From Paratinospora sagittata (lineage: Eukaryota > Streptophyta > Magnoliopsida > Ranunculales > Menispermaceae), in assembly GCA_035771175.1 (NCBI GenBank), contig CM069593.1, forward strand, positions 45,479,054 to 45,543,053: a DNA stretch of 64,000 bases. The letters run 5' to 3'. A program made the translations under genes and the position numbers. This document shows, in pieces, positions 1-10,995 of this stretch; position 1 is the first letter of the stretch; each line of letters starts with the position of its first letter. The notes beneath the pieces are model-generated. The model was not told the DNA's origin. It saw nothing but the letters and a program-made list of their open reading frames with translations, and ran no database searches.

Positions 1-339
1 TGTTATTTTGATATGTATAATTATCACATACTATATATATGTAATATCACCTAGATGGGTTGTGTGGTAATATTATATAATGCTTGGGATGATGAAATGA
101 GATGATCATAGATATTAATCAGGTGAGAATTTAATTTGTGGAATGAATGGAATGAATGTGAGAGGGATGATCATCTATATATATATATATATTTGATTTG
201 ATTTGATTTGTGGTATATTACGAATTTTTGTGAATGTCAGTTGAGGCTGACAGTGTATTGTATACTGTATATGGGTGTGTACAGTGTATAATACATTGTG
301 CCGGTCACGACGTCAGCCTACGTCAGGGGCGTCGTGACA
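1..339 (+). mobile_element. 3' part of a Ty3/gypsy LTR
   Basis: AT-rich DNA ending in a GC-rich block with two CGTCA motifs and the terminal GTCGTGACA, which fits the CA end of an LTR. Four bases later a Met-tRNA type primer-binding site begins, so this is the downstream end of a plus-strand 5' LTR. The left end lies outside the window, and U3 cannot be separated from R/U5. Confidence 0.75.
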
Positions 340-343
340 ATAT

Positions 344-357
344 TGGTATCAGAGCCA
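344..357 (+). promoter_or_regulatory. Primer-binding site, tRNA-Met type
   Basis: The sequence TGGTATCAGAGCCA is the usual plant initiator-tRNA-Met complement used to prime minus-strand DNA synthesis. It starts four bases after the LTR end, the normal spacing for Ty3/gypsy chromoviruses. Confidence 0.88.
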
Positions 358-3310
358 AATGTAGGACTAAAAGCCTAAAGATTAAAAGCTTTATGATATT
401 ATGATTGATTGTATGAGTATATATATGGGTAGTCCTATTATGTTGAGCCTAATCCAATATGTTATCTTGACTGAGAATCACCTGTGTCGGTGAATTTCAG
501 ATTTGGAAACGAATAGTCAAGATTAACAATGGAAATTGCTGATCACGAAACGATCAGAAGGCTGGAAGAAAAAGAACTGGATGTAATCCAGTGATTAGAA
601 ATTATATAGCTTATATATGGCTAGTAACTACCCAACAACAATGAAATGCACAGCTTATGAGCTTGTGGCCAAGTTGTAATGTGAGAAAGACAGAGGCTTG
701 AACCATTGATAGCTCCAGATGTGAGTGTCAATGGTGTGGGGACTTCTGTAAAAACATATATAGTTGAGACTGAAGTAAAAATAAAATAAATAGAAGGTCT
801 CAATGATAAGCCAGAGGAAATGAAAAGATATGTGAAAGTTATGAAAACTTTCAGGCAAAAAGACTCTCCTATCTGAACTGGCAGTTTGATAGTAGACATA
901 GTAACGAAGTTGCAACTCTGAGTAGAGACCATCTTAGAGAATGATTAAATCTCTGAAAATGATAAAGCAAGTTAGCTAAGTTTAAGCTAACTGATGACAA
1001 GAGATGATAAAAAAATTGGGTTAAGGACTCCTGAGATGATTAAGGCATGAGCTTATTAACGAAGCTATTTTATAAGGGCTTCTATCATCATGCTGAAATT
1101 GATTTAGGGCATGAAAAAGTTTAACTTGTTACATGTAGTGACATGCCTAACTAGAAATACAAACATGAATTAAATAAACTGGTATAGTTTATTTTTGGAA
1201 TGATCACTATGGATACTCTGAGAATAATAAGGATCTAGAATAAATTTTGGGATCCTATACGGCAGGTTTGCTCATTGTTGGGTTATAAATATATACGCAG
1301 GTTGTGAGGCAGACTATAAATTTTGGGTCAGCCAAAGCAATAGTGAGATAGCTTGCACTGCCGTTAGAAGCCGAGTCATCAACACTAGTGTTAGGTAAAA
1401 AGGAGAAATAAGTAATGTAAGGAAATGTTGGGGCAATAATATGAAAGTCAAGATGAGTTAAACATTGAGTAAGATTTTGGCAGTATTAGTGACTCTAATT
1501 TTGTTAGTACCTAACCCAATAATAATGGGACAAAGGGAAGTGATGTTAACGAATTATGAAAATCAGAAGTGGTTTCATTTCTTGAGCAGGAGTCACAGAC
1601 TGAGTAAATTGTATCTTGACCTATGATTGTCTAGTATCAATTGGGAAAAAAAAGACATACACGGGATGTGTTAATATCTAGTTAGTCGATATGGAATTCC
1701 CCAATAATTGTTATCAATGTGACTCCACCAGATTGTAAAGAATAAATTACAGGAAACACAAGACCAGATCCAATGATTTGTACGACGTTGATAACATGTA
1801 TGATCAACATTTTGTTATTGTGTCTATTCTGATGTCTTGTTGGATCTACCTGATCCTTTATCTCTTGTGATATGGTAAGCATATGGTATTATCTTATGTT
1901 ATAATAATGCATCATTGATTGTGAGTATGCCTACAGGAGAAAGAATCTACCATGATATGGTTAGCAAATAATATGTGGAATAAATATGAGGGTCATCAAG
2001 TAATCATGGACTTTAGAATAGAAAGTTTTGGAATTAGATGCTTTGTTGGGTATGATTGGCTGGTCACTTCTCATGCCAGGTGGACCGTCTCTCCGAAAAG
2101 AAGTAATATGTGAAAAATTCTCATTTTGAATCTCGAGGAATTTATACCCTCAAACTCTTCTATCTAAGATAAGATAGTTCTTGACGAGAAAATGGAGAAT
2201 ATGACTAGTACAAAGCCATTTAGAGTAATGTAATAAGGCATCAGTTGATTAAAATTCCTGTGGTGAGCTGGTATATCAAAGTATTCTCTAATGAATTATT
2301 AAGATTGCCCCCTGGACAGGAGATTGATAGCATATAAAACTGATGCCAAGCACCTGAGAAATTGTGAGGATTTACGGTGTGGGTAAATATGTTAATAAGC
2401 AAAATATTTATTATCCTTGAAATGCCACCTTGGAGAGCATTTATGATAATATGGAAAGAAGGTATAGTAAAATATGTTTAAGTATGAATTACTGTTAACT
2501 GAGCAGGGTAACAAATGGATAGATGGTTGAATTCGATTAACTAAATGGAGCCAACTTTTCTTTAAGATCATTTTGAGATATAGGCACCATCAGTTAAGAC
2601 TTCGAGAAAAGGATGTAATGCAGACTGTTTTAAGACAAGCTATGAATATTATGAAATTTTGGTAACCTTGATTAATGTGTCAATAACGTTTATAAGGTTG
2701 ATACAGTGGGTATATGAACCGTATCTTGGTCATCACATAGTCTTCGATGATGATCTATGCAATTGTCCCAAGAAATGAGAGGAGTATGAATAACACCTCG
2801 GAATTATCTTGTAGTCACTGAGAAAGCATCGATTGAGTGCCAAGCTCGGTGAATATGAGTTTTGAATAAACTTAAGATGAGAATTTTTGGATCACGTGAC
2901 TAGTTTAAATAGTATCTTCAAGGATGTTGGGAATGTCAAAGTGATCAAAGAACGATTAAAACTGATTTAAATGATGGAAATCAGAAGTTCTCTGGTATTA
3001 GTTGTATGTTATAAAAAGTGCGTGGAAAGCTCCTTGAGCTATCTGTTCCACTCACGAAACTAAACTAGACGAATGTTATATAATGTGTGGACCGTTGTGC
3101 ATGAGGAAGCTCTCACAGTATTAAATGTTATTACTAGTTCTAGAACCTGAAAGTAATTGTGATTGATGAATATCACATCCAGATCTGGGTTGTGCATTGA
3201 TACAAAAGGATAGATTAATTACTTGTGTCTCCAGATATTTGGTAGTGCACGAGAATAATTATCCTGAGAGTGAATAACAATTTGTTGGTAGTTAATAATG
3301 AGAACATTGC
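358..3310 (+). pseudogene. Decayed Ty3/gypsy gag-pol interior
   Basis: No long ORF remains, but gypsy-like pol stretches can be followed by eye across many stops and indels. Near 2280-2350 there is a block resembling the start of RT (the stretch around PPGQEI, normally a PPxREIEF-like motif). Near 2930-3090 the RT thumb/connection (the IRSFLGL-type block) is recognisable. Near 3150-3300 the RT to RNase H connection is present, with a block corresponding to VIDEYHIQ and a downstream AATTATCCT stretch that normally encodes the ENYPTHDLE region. Order and strand agree with the LTR and primer-binding site to the left. No integrase was recognised. The many transitions and in-frame stops suggest an old, methylation-decayed copy. 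A translated search against gypsy pol would give the clade. Confidence 0.6.
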
Positions 3311-4420
3311 CTCTATAATAAAAAGGTCACATTATCTTCAGATTTGAAGAGTCTAACCCTTGTATGGCCGTTATAAGGTAGCCACAGCCTCTCATTACCC
3401 AATTCACAGTCATTTTAAGGATCGCAACCCTTGTTAGGACAGACCTACTGACAATGAGGACTCGCAAAACCTCATCCGGGTCTAATTCCTAATGAAATGA
3501 CATCATTATAAACTCCAATTGCTAAAATTAGTTTGCATGATCCATAAAACTCAATGTATTATATATAAATATAACGTGCATACAATCAAACATTTTATAT
3601 GCGTACAATGTCATACAAGAACTAAATCAAGGAAACTATACTCACCGTGGTTACACGGGGTTTCTAAGCCAATCTATCCGAGCAACAATAAACGTCCATC
3701 AAAATGCGTCCACAAGAGCATTTATCCATGCACTTAAGCTCTTAATGTAAACACTGAAATGAACCATAGACTCTCATGAGAATCACCATTTATCATATCT
3801 TTAGTTACTAAAAGTATCAAATCATATCCAAAAATCACGATCTTAGTATCGAAACGTTCGGAATTCAGTTCTCTACGATTCTATGCTTTCAAATCATTGT
3901 TTACATCACTGTTCATTCACATCACGGTTTACTATTTACATCACTGTTTACTATTTATATCACTATTCACATTAATGTTCACTATTCACATTACTATTCA
4001 TTCAAAACATGTAAATTGTATTAAAATTGTCAAACGGTCTTCAAAACTCATGAAATGGAATCTAACCACATATTCGGGGTCCCTACAGTCTAGGGTGTGT
4101 TTTTTTACCTTTTTAGCGGATTTTTTTCACGTTGGGTCAAAACTCCAATTTGTCAAAACGTCGTAAAACGACTCTAACAATCAAAATTACTCCGCTAGAA
4201 TCGTTACATCTAGCTTAGATAGTAATTTTACGAAGAAATAGAGAGGAAATCACTTACCGTGGGTCCGAATTTGACGCAAATCCCGCGTTTCTCCTTTTTC
4301 TTCTTCTCCTTCTTCTTGGTCTTCCGTTCTCTGCAACTTTTTTCATTTTTTTTTATTTCTTTTTTTTTTTCTTCTTCCCTTATGAATACTGTTCACGATA
4401 CTGTTTTGTAAATAGTACCC
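3311..4420 (-). mobile_element. LTR-like remnant, minus orientation
   Basis: The stretch resembles LTRs of the kind seen elsewhere in the window: a reverse-complement TGTAGGGACCCCGAAT start with its right edge at about 4087, CTCACCGTGG blocks near 3641 and 4252, and a polypyrimidine leader-like tract at 4285-4380. No matching target-site duplication was found, so the limits are approximate. It may contain parts of two LTRs. Confidence 0.35.
3897..4005. repeat. Minisatellite of CACTGTTTACTATTTA-like units
   Basis: About six degenerate copies of a 15-22-bp unit containing CACTGTT(C/T)A or CTATTCACAT run head to tail. Open frames here are products of the repeat and do not look like genes. Confidence 0.7.
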
Positions 4421-6290
4421 GCAAATGAACAGTAATATATTTTTATTTTATTTTTTTCTTACTTCATTCCTCATCTTTTTCTTCTAGACACTCAAGCCAC
4501 ATGAGACATACACGTGTTGTAAATCAATTTCTATTTAACATCACCTTCCAAACGCACTTTTGATATTTTTAAGTTCATTTGACACATGTACCAATAGCTT
4601 AAATGTACTTATACATATATTATACTTTTTAATGTACATATATATATTAACTAAATACCTTAATGAAATGCACGGGGAGTTACAACCACTATCAGCTACT
4701 TTATCCACATAAAATCGTTAATAGAAATGTTATTTATATATGGTGGTTGGCTGCTTCTTCTGTCACATTTAATGGATTGAAAATCTTTGTTCAAGAAAAA
4801 AGGTGATTAATAGTTGAGTATGGTTAAACATTTGAGGTAAGATGATTAATTTTAAGCTTTGTATTTTGTATACAAAAAGCCAAAGGAAAAAGAAAAAAGA
4901 AATCTTGTAACAAATTTGGCCCTTAAAAATTAAGTCTATAATAGAAAGATGAACATACAACATGTCATCTTACTTAAGGTCTCCTTCTTGCAAACCCTGC
5001 TCTCAAAATTTTTGGTTTTTTCTTCAAGTAAGGGGTGGACATCTATAGCCTTTTTCTTTTGTTAAGGGGTGGGCCGGGCCAACCAAGCAATGCACTATAC
5101 ACTCAAACGTTAGAGATAAGATCAATTATTGGGAGATTTCCAACATAAAAAGCATTTTGATTCCTAGACAAACAATGTTTGGTCGTGATAATGCTTTTTT
5201 TTTTAAATCTAGTCAACAATAATGATGGTTGCTAATTAAAGCAAATAACCATCGTGATTTAAGAAGCAATTACCTGTGATACTTTAGAGCCAATTTTGCT
5301 TTCCCTACTAGATAAGTAGTACGACAATAGTTAAAAGATATTTTTTCATTCATTAAAGAAACAAACAACTATATTTCTTTGTCTCTCTCTGTTCAAAACG
5401 AACAAAAAAAAAAGACAACAAACAAAAATATTTTTTTTCCTTTGTATCTCTGTCCTAAACAAACAAAAAAAATAAAAAAAATATTCGTCCCTCAACCTTA
5501 ACTCCACCTGTTCTTGGTTTAGTAGATGAGAGATGTGAACTCACAAATGTGGAGAAAAAAAAAATTAACGATCTATAATGATTGACAGCGAACGATGCTT
5601 AAGCTTCATCTTCAAATTATTTTATTTTATTTTTAAAGTTTAAGGTAACTATTTCAGCTTCTTACACTAATATCCAAAAAAGCCAAGAAATTTCATTATC
5701 AGTTGAATAATAAATCAAGAAGACAAAATACCCAATAAAGATTCAAAAAAGAAAACTAGAAGTAAGGGCATATGGTATGGATAAATACGTACCTTATCGA
5801 TTTGTCGAAGAAGGCATATATCTACAGGGTTTCATCTAGTACAAATATTCAATAATTTAGGAAAAAATCATGATAATAAAGGTTGATCACCTGTACAAAA
5901 GATTGGGAAAGTATATCAAAATTAACAAAAAAAAATATCCAAAACAATAACTATTTTACTACAAACCCAACACCGGCAAACACCAATACCTTATTCATCA
6001 AAACCCCTATGTCTTGTCAAAACAAAATCACAGTTGCAAGTGGATTGCACCTGTCGCCGTCGGGGAGAAGAAGCTCAAAATTCCTTCATTCCCTTCTTCT
6101 AGGTGAACACATGTTTTAATCAATCGGCTGTGCACCAAACCATTTAAAAATGAAAATGGGCGTGGGTGTGACGGTGTACACCGGAACAAAAATAAAACTA
6201 ATGAATTAAAAAAGTAAAAAAAAAAACTTAAACAAACAAAAGTGGGGAGTCACTTACTACACTTCGATAGTTATATTTGGTACAACAAAT
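4421..6290. other. AT-rich intergenic DNA, no gene seen
   Basis: The stretch holds A- and T-runs and a duplicated AAACAAAC(A)n segment near 5395-5480. It has no coding pattern or RNA gene I can support. Short open frames here lack family features. Confidence 0.6.
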
Positions 6291-6296
6291 AATTGA

Positions 6297-7240
6297 GAAA
6301 TTAATCACGCATGTGTTCATTTATCATATAGTTACGATCTCTTTCAACTTCCATATCTTCCGAAGAAGATTAAGCAGAAAGTGGGTCTTCTTATGATGAT
6401 GAAGGTGGATCTCTGTTGCTTGGAACCCCATCACACTGTAGGTCTGGCAAGATTAGTACCAGATCGCCAAAATTAATCACACATGTGTTCATTTATCATA
6501 TATTTATAATCTCTTTAAACTTCCATATCTTCTGAGGAAGATTAAACCGAAGTTGGTTCTTCTCATGATGATGAAGGCGGATCTCCGTCGCTTGGAACTT
6601 CATTGCACAGAAAAAATTAAAAAATAAAGAAATGTCAACGTATCTGAGAAGAAGACGAAAAAGGCGAAGAAGAAAAAGAAAACGTTTCAACTTTGTTAAA
6701 ATTTCAGATCTTTATTTCAGATTGCAAAAGGAAAAAATATGGAAAAAAGCCTCAACGGATCTAAGCAGAAGCAGAGGAAGAAGATAAAGAAGAAAAAGAA
6801 AAGGTCTCACCTTTGTATAAAGATCAGATCTATCTGTTATTTCTGATTGCAAAGGAAAAAATAAAGAAAATAACCTCAACGTATGCACGAAGAAAAAAAA
6901 GAATACCTTACCATGTCCAGAACCAGTGAAAGGTAGTAGGGAAGAAGAAGGAGGAGGTGGGAAGCAACTGAAGGCGGATCTTCGTCGCTTGGAACGCTAT
7001 GAGAATGGAAGGCTTTGTTAAACGTATCTGAGAAGAAGATGAAGAAGGTGAAAAAGAGGAAAAAGAAAACGTTTACGTATCCAAGAAGAAGAAGAAGACC
7101 TTACCATGCCCAGAACCGATAAAAGGCGATGGGAAAGAAGTAAAAGGAGATGGGAAGTAATTGAGGGCGGATCTTCGTCGTTAGGAATGCCATGAGAATG
7201 ACAGGCTTTGTTAACAAGACAATGTTTGGTAGCCAAAGTA
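6297..7240. repeat. Tandem and degenerate GAA-rich repeats
   Basis: A unit starting TTAATCAC(G/A)CATGTG occurs at 6301 and again at 6473, giving a 172-bp direct duplication that includes the shared GGTTCTTCT(C/T)ATGATGATGAAGG block. From 6640 to 7240 a related GAAGAAGA(A/C)-rich unit containing AACGTATCTGAGAAGAAGA recurs irregularly. Translated products are low-complexity and are not supported as genes. Confidence 0.65.
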
Positions 7241-7248
7241 AGAGTTGA

Positions 7249-7492
7249 CGATTAATAATTGAAGCAAGAGTAATCAATAATTGAAGTAAGAGTAAACAGG
7301 AGAGGATATGGATGACATTTTAAGAGATTAACAATCAAAATAACTTAGGAACATAACTTTTGGGAGTCTGCCGATTAATAATTGAAGCAAGAGTAATCAA
7401 TAATTGAAGTAAGAGTAAACAAGAGAGGAGATGGATGACATTTTAAGAGATTAACAATCTAAATAGCTTAAGAACATAACTTTTGGGAGTTC
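7249..7492. repeat. Tandem duplication, 2 x about 123 bp
   Basis: The block beginning CGATTAATAATTGAAGC starts at 7249 and again at 7372. Both copies end in ACATAACTTTTGGGAGT and differ at only a few positions, so the duplication is fairly recent. Confidence 0.88.
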
Positions 7493-7857
7493 GTTATTAT
7501 ATATAGAATGATGATGAAGGTCCAGAGTTCATTTTGAAAACAACGTTAAACAAATAAAACATTAATGCCTCCGCCCCCTCCAAATAATAATAATAATAAT
7601 AGAGGAAATTAAGTGCACATATATAAATGTTGGAAGAATATGTACTCCAAAGATACAATAGTAATTAACGAGGATATTAATAAATTAATTAGAAATAATT
7701 ATATGTTCATAAGATCTTGTAATTTGAGGGTACTATTACTGGTTGTAGGCAACTTAGATCATTCTTTTACAGAACTGCTAATTAAATTCTTAACCATTTA
7801 TGATCATGGCTTGTCACATCCATGCTTTGGCAAATAAAACATCTAAAAATTCAATCT
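7493..7857. other. Intergenic, no gene seen
   Basis: AT-rich sequence with a short (AAT)n run near 7586. The small open frame at 7613-7837 has no recognisable domain and is not supported as a gene. Confidence 0.5.
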
Positions 7858-8235
7858 ATTTGTATGATATATAACTCCTTTAAATTAATAATTGTACTCG
7901 CTTTATTTTCTTTTTTTAATCAACTTTTAAGCTAACCATTAGGAGTGTTCATGGGGTTCGTTTGATTCAAATTTTGATTAAATACCAATTACCAATTCAA
8001 TCCAATAGATTCTCTGAACCCAACCTAGTCCACAATCTATACATTTGTAATTTTGTATGATAAATAATATAACTCCGTTAGTACTCACTTCATTTTCCTT
8101 TTTCAAATACTTTAAAGCTAACCATTAGGAGTGTTCAATGGGTTAGTTTGGTTTGGTTCAGGTTTTAACTAAATACCAACCAATTCAATCCCATAGATCC
8201 TCTGAACCCAACCCAACTCGTCCTAGTCTGACGAT
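7858..8235. repeat. Tandem duplication, period about 185 bp
   Basis: CTAACCATTAGGAGTGTTCA occurs near 7932 and near 8117, each followed by related CCAATTCAATCC and CTCTGAACCCAACC(T/C)A segments. The wording with GGTTTGGTTCA and AACCCAACCCAA is typical of non-autonomous hAT-like elements, but no TIR pair was found. Confidence 0.6.
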
Positions 8236-8540
8236 CTAGGATTGGTTTAGGTCAATCTAGGGGTGGCAAAAAATCGAGTATGGACGAGTACGAGTACAAA
8301 CAATGCTTCAAACTAACGAACATGTACATGTCCGTACCTGGCCCGATTTGAAATATGGACAATACATATTTGTTCGTACCCGTATGTTTTAAAATAAGGT
8401 AACCCAATTTTGTCCGCTTCTAGTAACATGTACCTAATAAATTCTTAAATATTATACTAAACAATTAATATCACTTATACCTAATAACATAACATCAAAT
8501 AAATTTAATGAAGTTTATATTAAATGACAATAAAAATAAA
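8236..8540. other. Left flank of the Tat element
   Basis: Begins with a TAGGGGTGGCAAAAAATCGAGTA block, whose composition resembles the end of non-autonomous hAT elements. The sequence just right of the Tat element (31960-32110) has similar CCCG/ACGAG wording, so the retrotransposon may have entered an older DNA transposon. No gene. Confidence 0.4.
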
Positions 8541-10661
8541 CTCGTCGGAAGATGCTGATCTGGAACTCGTTGGAGTTGGAGGAAAGATGCTGATCTGGAA
8601 CTTGTCGGAGTGCTGGAGAGATCGCCGGAGGTTGATTATTTGAGAGAGGAAAAACAAGAGAAAATAGCCTATCGTGAGGAACACTGGTGTGGTGTAGGCC
8701 AAAAACCCTCTGATGCTTATGTTAGTTCAGAGCTCCGTAGAGTTAATGATACTAAACTGGGTCGAGAATTGCTTCATCGCCCTTAGGGGTTATGATCTTT
8801 TTATAAATAGGGCTTGAGGTCTTTGGCCTTGTAGTAGACTTGTTGTAAAATTAGGAATCACTCTTGTGTTGGAAGAACACATTTGATTCTTAGTTAAATT
8901 AGGAAGATCTGGTGCGATCCTTATGGGATTAGGATGACTTAGTAGCCTCCTAGTCAAACTAGTAGAGCTTCAAGCCTTATTACAGTCGAATAAAGAGTAA
9001 ATCCCGAACTTATCGCAGTGAATCGCACCTTATCCCTATCTGAACCTGCGTTTAGTCGTCATCCATTTCGGAGTCGTAGACCTCTTCAGATTGGTATGCC
9101 GATATGGAGTCTTCCATTATGTCTGCTTGTAAGCAAAGATATAATCGAAAAAGAGGTTGACAGCTTTAGGTTGGCAGGACACATCATGTCCTACCGGGCT
9201 GATGTTGTCATTTTATAGTTGTTGACTTGTCATCCAGGTCGGTATCCCAACACGCCGACCTGGAGCTCTCTCATGTTGATCTGGTCGTTATGGCGAATAA
9301 TATGTCGTTCAGGTCGGTAGGACCGACCACGTCTCGAGTTGTGTGCATCGCTGAGTAGATCCCTATTCTTTGTTCAAAACAGGTCGGTATATCTACCTAG
9401 TTTGTATTACATCAATGGTTCGAAAATTATCCAAAATTCGGCGAACTTCTACCAATTATTTTTCCTTTTCTTACCATCGAAGTACGAAGTGGATGTAAAA
9501 TAAAAAATACAAAAATTTGCCAAAATAATTCGATAAAATTCAACAAAATTCGATAAACTTCAATAAAATTTCTATTTTTCAATTCAAAAAATGCAAAAAT
9601 TCGACAAGAAATTCGATAAAATTCAACAAAGTTCGATGAAATTCGACAAAGAAGTAAAAAATATTATTTCATTAATAAAAACAAAAAATATCAATAATTA
9701 TGTATTATTTTCAACTTCATCAACCAACATAGCAATATAAATTTTAAAAAATAATTTAATAAGCTAACAAATTATGTAGTTTATGGGATATGCTTTACCA
9801 AAAGAGAAGAAAAGAAACAAAAATAAATAAATAAATAAAGTTGAAATGAGATAAAAACTTAAAAATAAATTAAAAAAGTTTCTAAAGCCATATTTTTTAG
9901 TTAACTCTTATAAAATAAGATTAAAAAATAATACATTTAAATAATAAACTAATAAATTAAACATGGTGGGATTCAAAGTAGCAATGTATATGGTTGAGAA
10001 GCAAGTCACCAAAAAGCTAAATATCAAAACAAAGAAAATAAATTAAGACCAAAAACCATCATTTCAAATTCATCAACCCACTTAATAAGATTGATTTTGT
10101 TAGGTCACTTATTGATATTTTTATGAATTAAAAGTGTTTATTTATATTAGTTTTTAGCTTATACTACAATAAATCTATATATTTAAGCATATATAAAAAA
10201 ATTCTCTGAACTTCTCTAATTAGGAAGTTTTTACAAAAATTCTCCATGTCAAATTAAATTTCTCCAAATTAATTCAAATTTTCAAGTGACCGAAGTCAAG
10301 TTGAAATCGAATTTTCGATCCTTGGATGTGCGTTAAACAATGTTAATGTAAAAATGCATGTTTCAACCGATTATATTTATACTTTTATATGTGAAAAATA
10401 TCTATTTATGTTTGTTTTCATCATTTCTAATAGTAATTATGCATGTTTTAACATCCATATAGAAATTCTTTAAACTTTTCTAAGTTGGTGAATTTTTACA
10501 AAAATTCTCCAAGACTTCTCGAACTTCCCCGAATTAATTCTGATTTTTAAAGGTCGAAGTATCGAGCGAAATCGTAGTTTCAAACCTTGATTACATCCTA
10601 CTTGGTGAAACTGGCGTGGATGACACGTCTTATGCTCGGTAGCTTGGTATATGGTCCAACA
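8541..10661 (-). repeat. 3' LTR of the Tat element, interrupted
   Basis: Matches the right LTR from about 31013 to 31950 apart from point changes, small indels and the inserted element at 9414-10589. The first 47 bp or so of the right LTR have no counterpart here, so the outer end is deleted or replaced. The inner end is TGTTGGACCATAT on the minus strand, directly after the polypurine tract. A minus-strand TATA-like TTTATAAAAAG lies near 8800. Confidence 0.85.
9414..10589. mobile_element. Non-autonomous hAT-like element
   Basis: An 8-bp direct repeat ATTACATC flanks the insert at 9406-9413 and 10590-10597. The ends are imperfect inverted repeats: CAATGGTTCGAAAA on the left against CAAGGTTTGAAAC read inward from the right. 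The other LTR of the host element provides an uninterrupted site (TGTATTGCTTCCTATTTGATG), which aligns with the flanks joined over one copy of the repeat. The interior is AT-rich with a degenerate AATTCGATAAAATTCAACAA minisatellite (9515-9655) and no ORF. An 8-bp duplication and short CAA-GG ends suit hAT. The superfamily is inferred. Confidence 0.8.
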
Positions 10662-10675
10662 TTTACCCCCAAGCT
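10662..10675 (-). promoter_or_regulatory. Polypurine tract of the Tat element
   Basis: On the minus strand AGCTTGGGGGTAAA directly precedes the LTR start TGTTGG. A G-run next to the 3' LTR is where plus-strand DNA synthesis is primed. Confidence 0.8.
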
Positions 10676-10811
10676 ACGAGCAAAAATGATTGCTTCGAGG
10701 TTAGACGTGCGCCGCCTGACAGCACGGTCACTCTTGTACGACAGTTGAATACTCGTCATTGATTTTGCTTTGAGATTCGTACTCATCATTACATCTTGCA
10801 GGTCGTTCGCC

Positions 10812-10819
10812 TATAAATA
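10812..10819 (+). promoter_or_regulatory. TATA box of the antisense gene
   Basis: TATAAATA followed by G lies 177 bp upstream of the plus-strand ATG at 10996, with a pyrimidine-rich leader in between. It is oriented to transcribe the antisense gene, opposite to the retrotransposon's gag-pol. Transcription start would be expected near 10845 (inference). Confidence 0.65.
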
Positions 10820-10995
10820 GAGAATGTGTCACTTGCTCTCCATTCATCCACTGCGCTCTAAAGAGATCGATAATCGCTTGCTCGACATTTCTGGTCTTCC
10901 ATCCTTGTTTTTATCTTTCTGTAACTCCTTATTTACTGCTTTTGCTTTTATCTTTCTGTTAGGAAATCCTTCAGTATAATCCTTAGGTTATTTAA

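Noticed and set aside
6496..7236. Arg/Lys/Leu-rich frames in the GAA repeats as genes
   Set aside because: They come from repeated GAAGAA(G/A) text. Several frames are open at once, and there are no conserved blocks.
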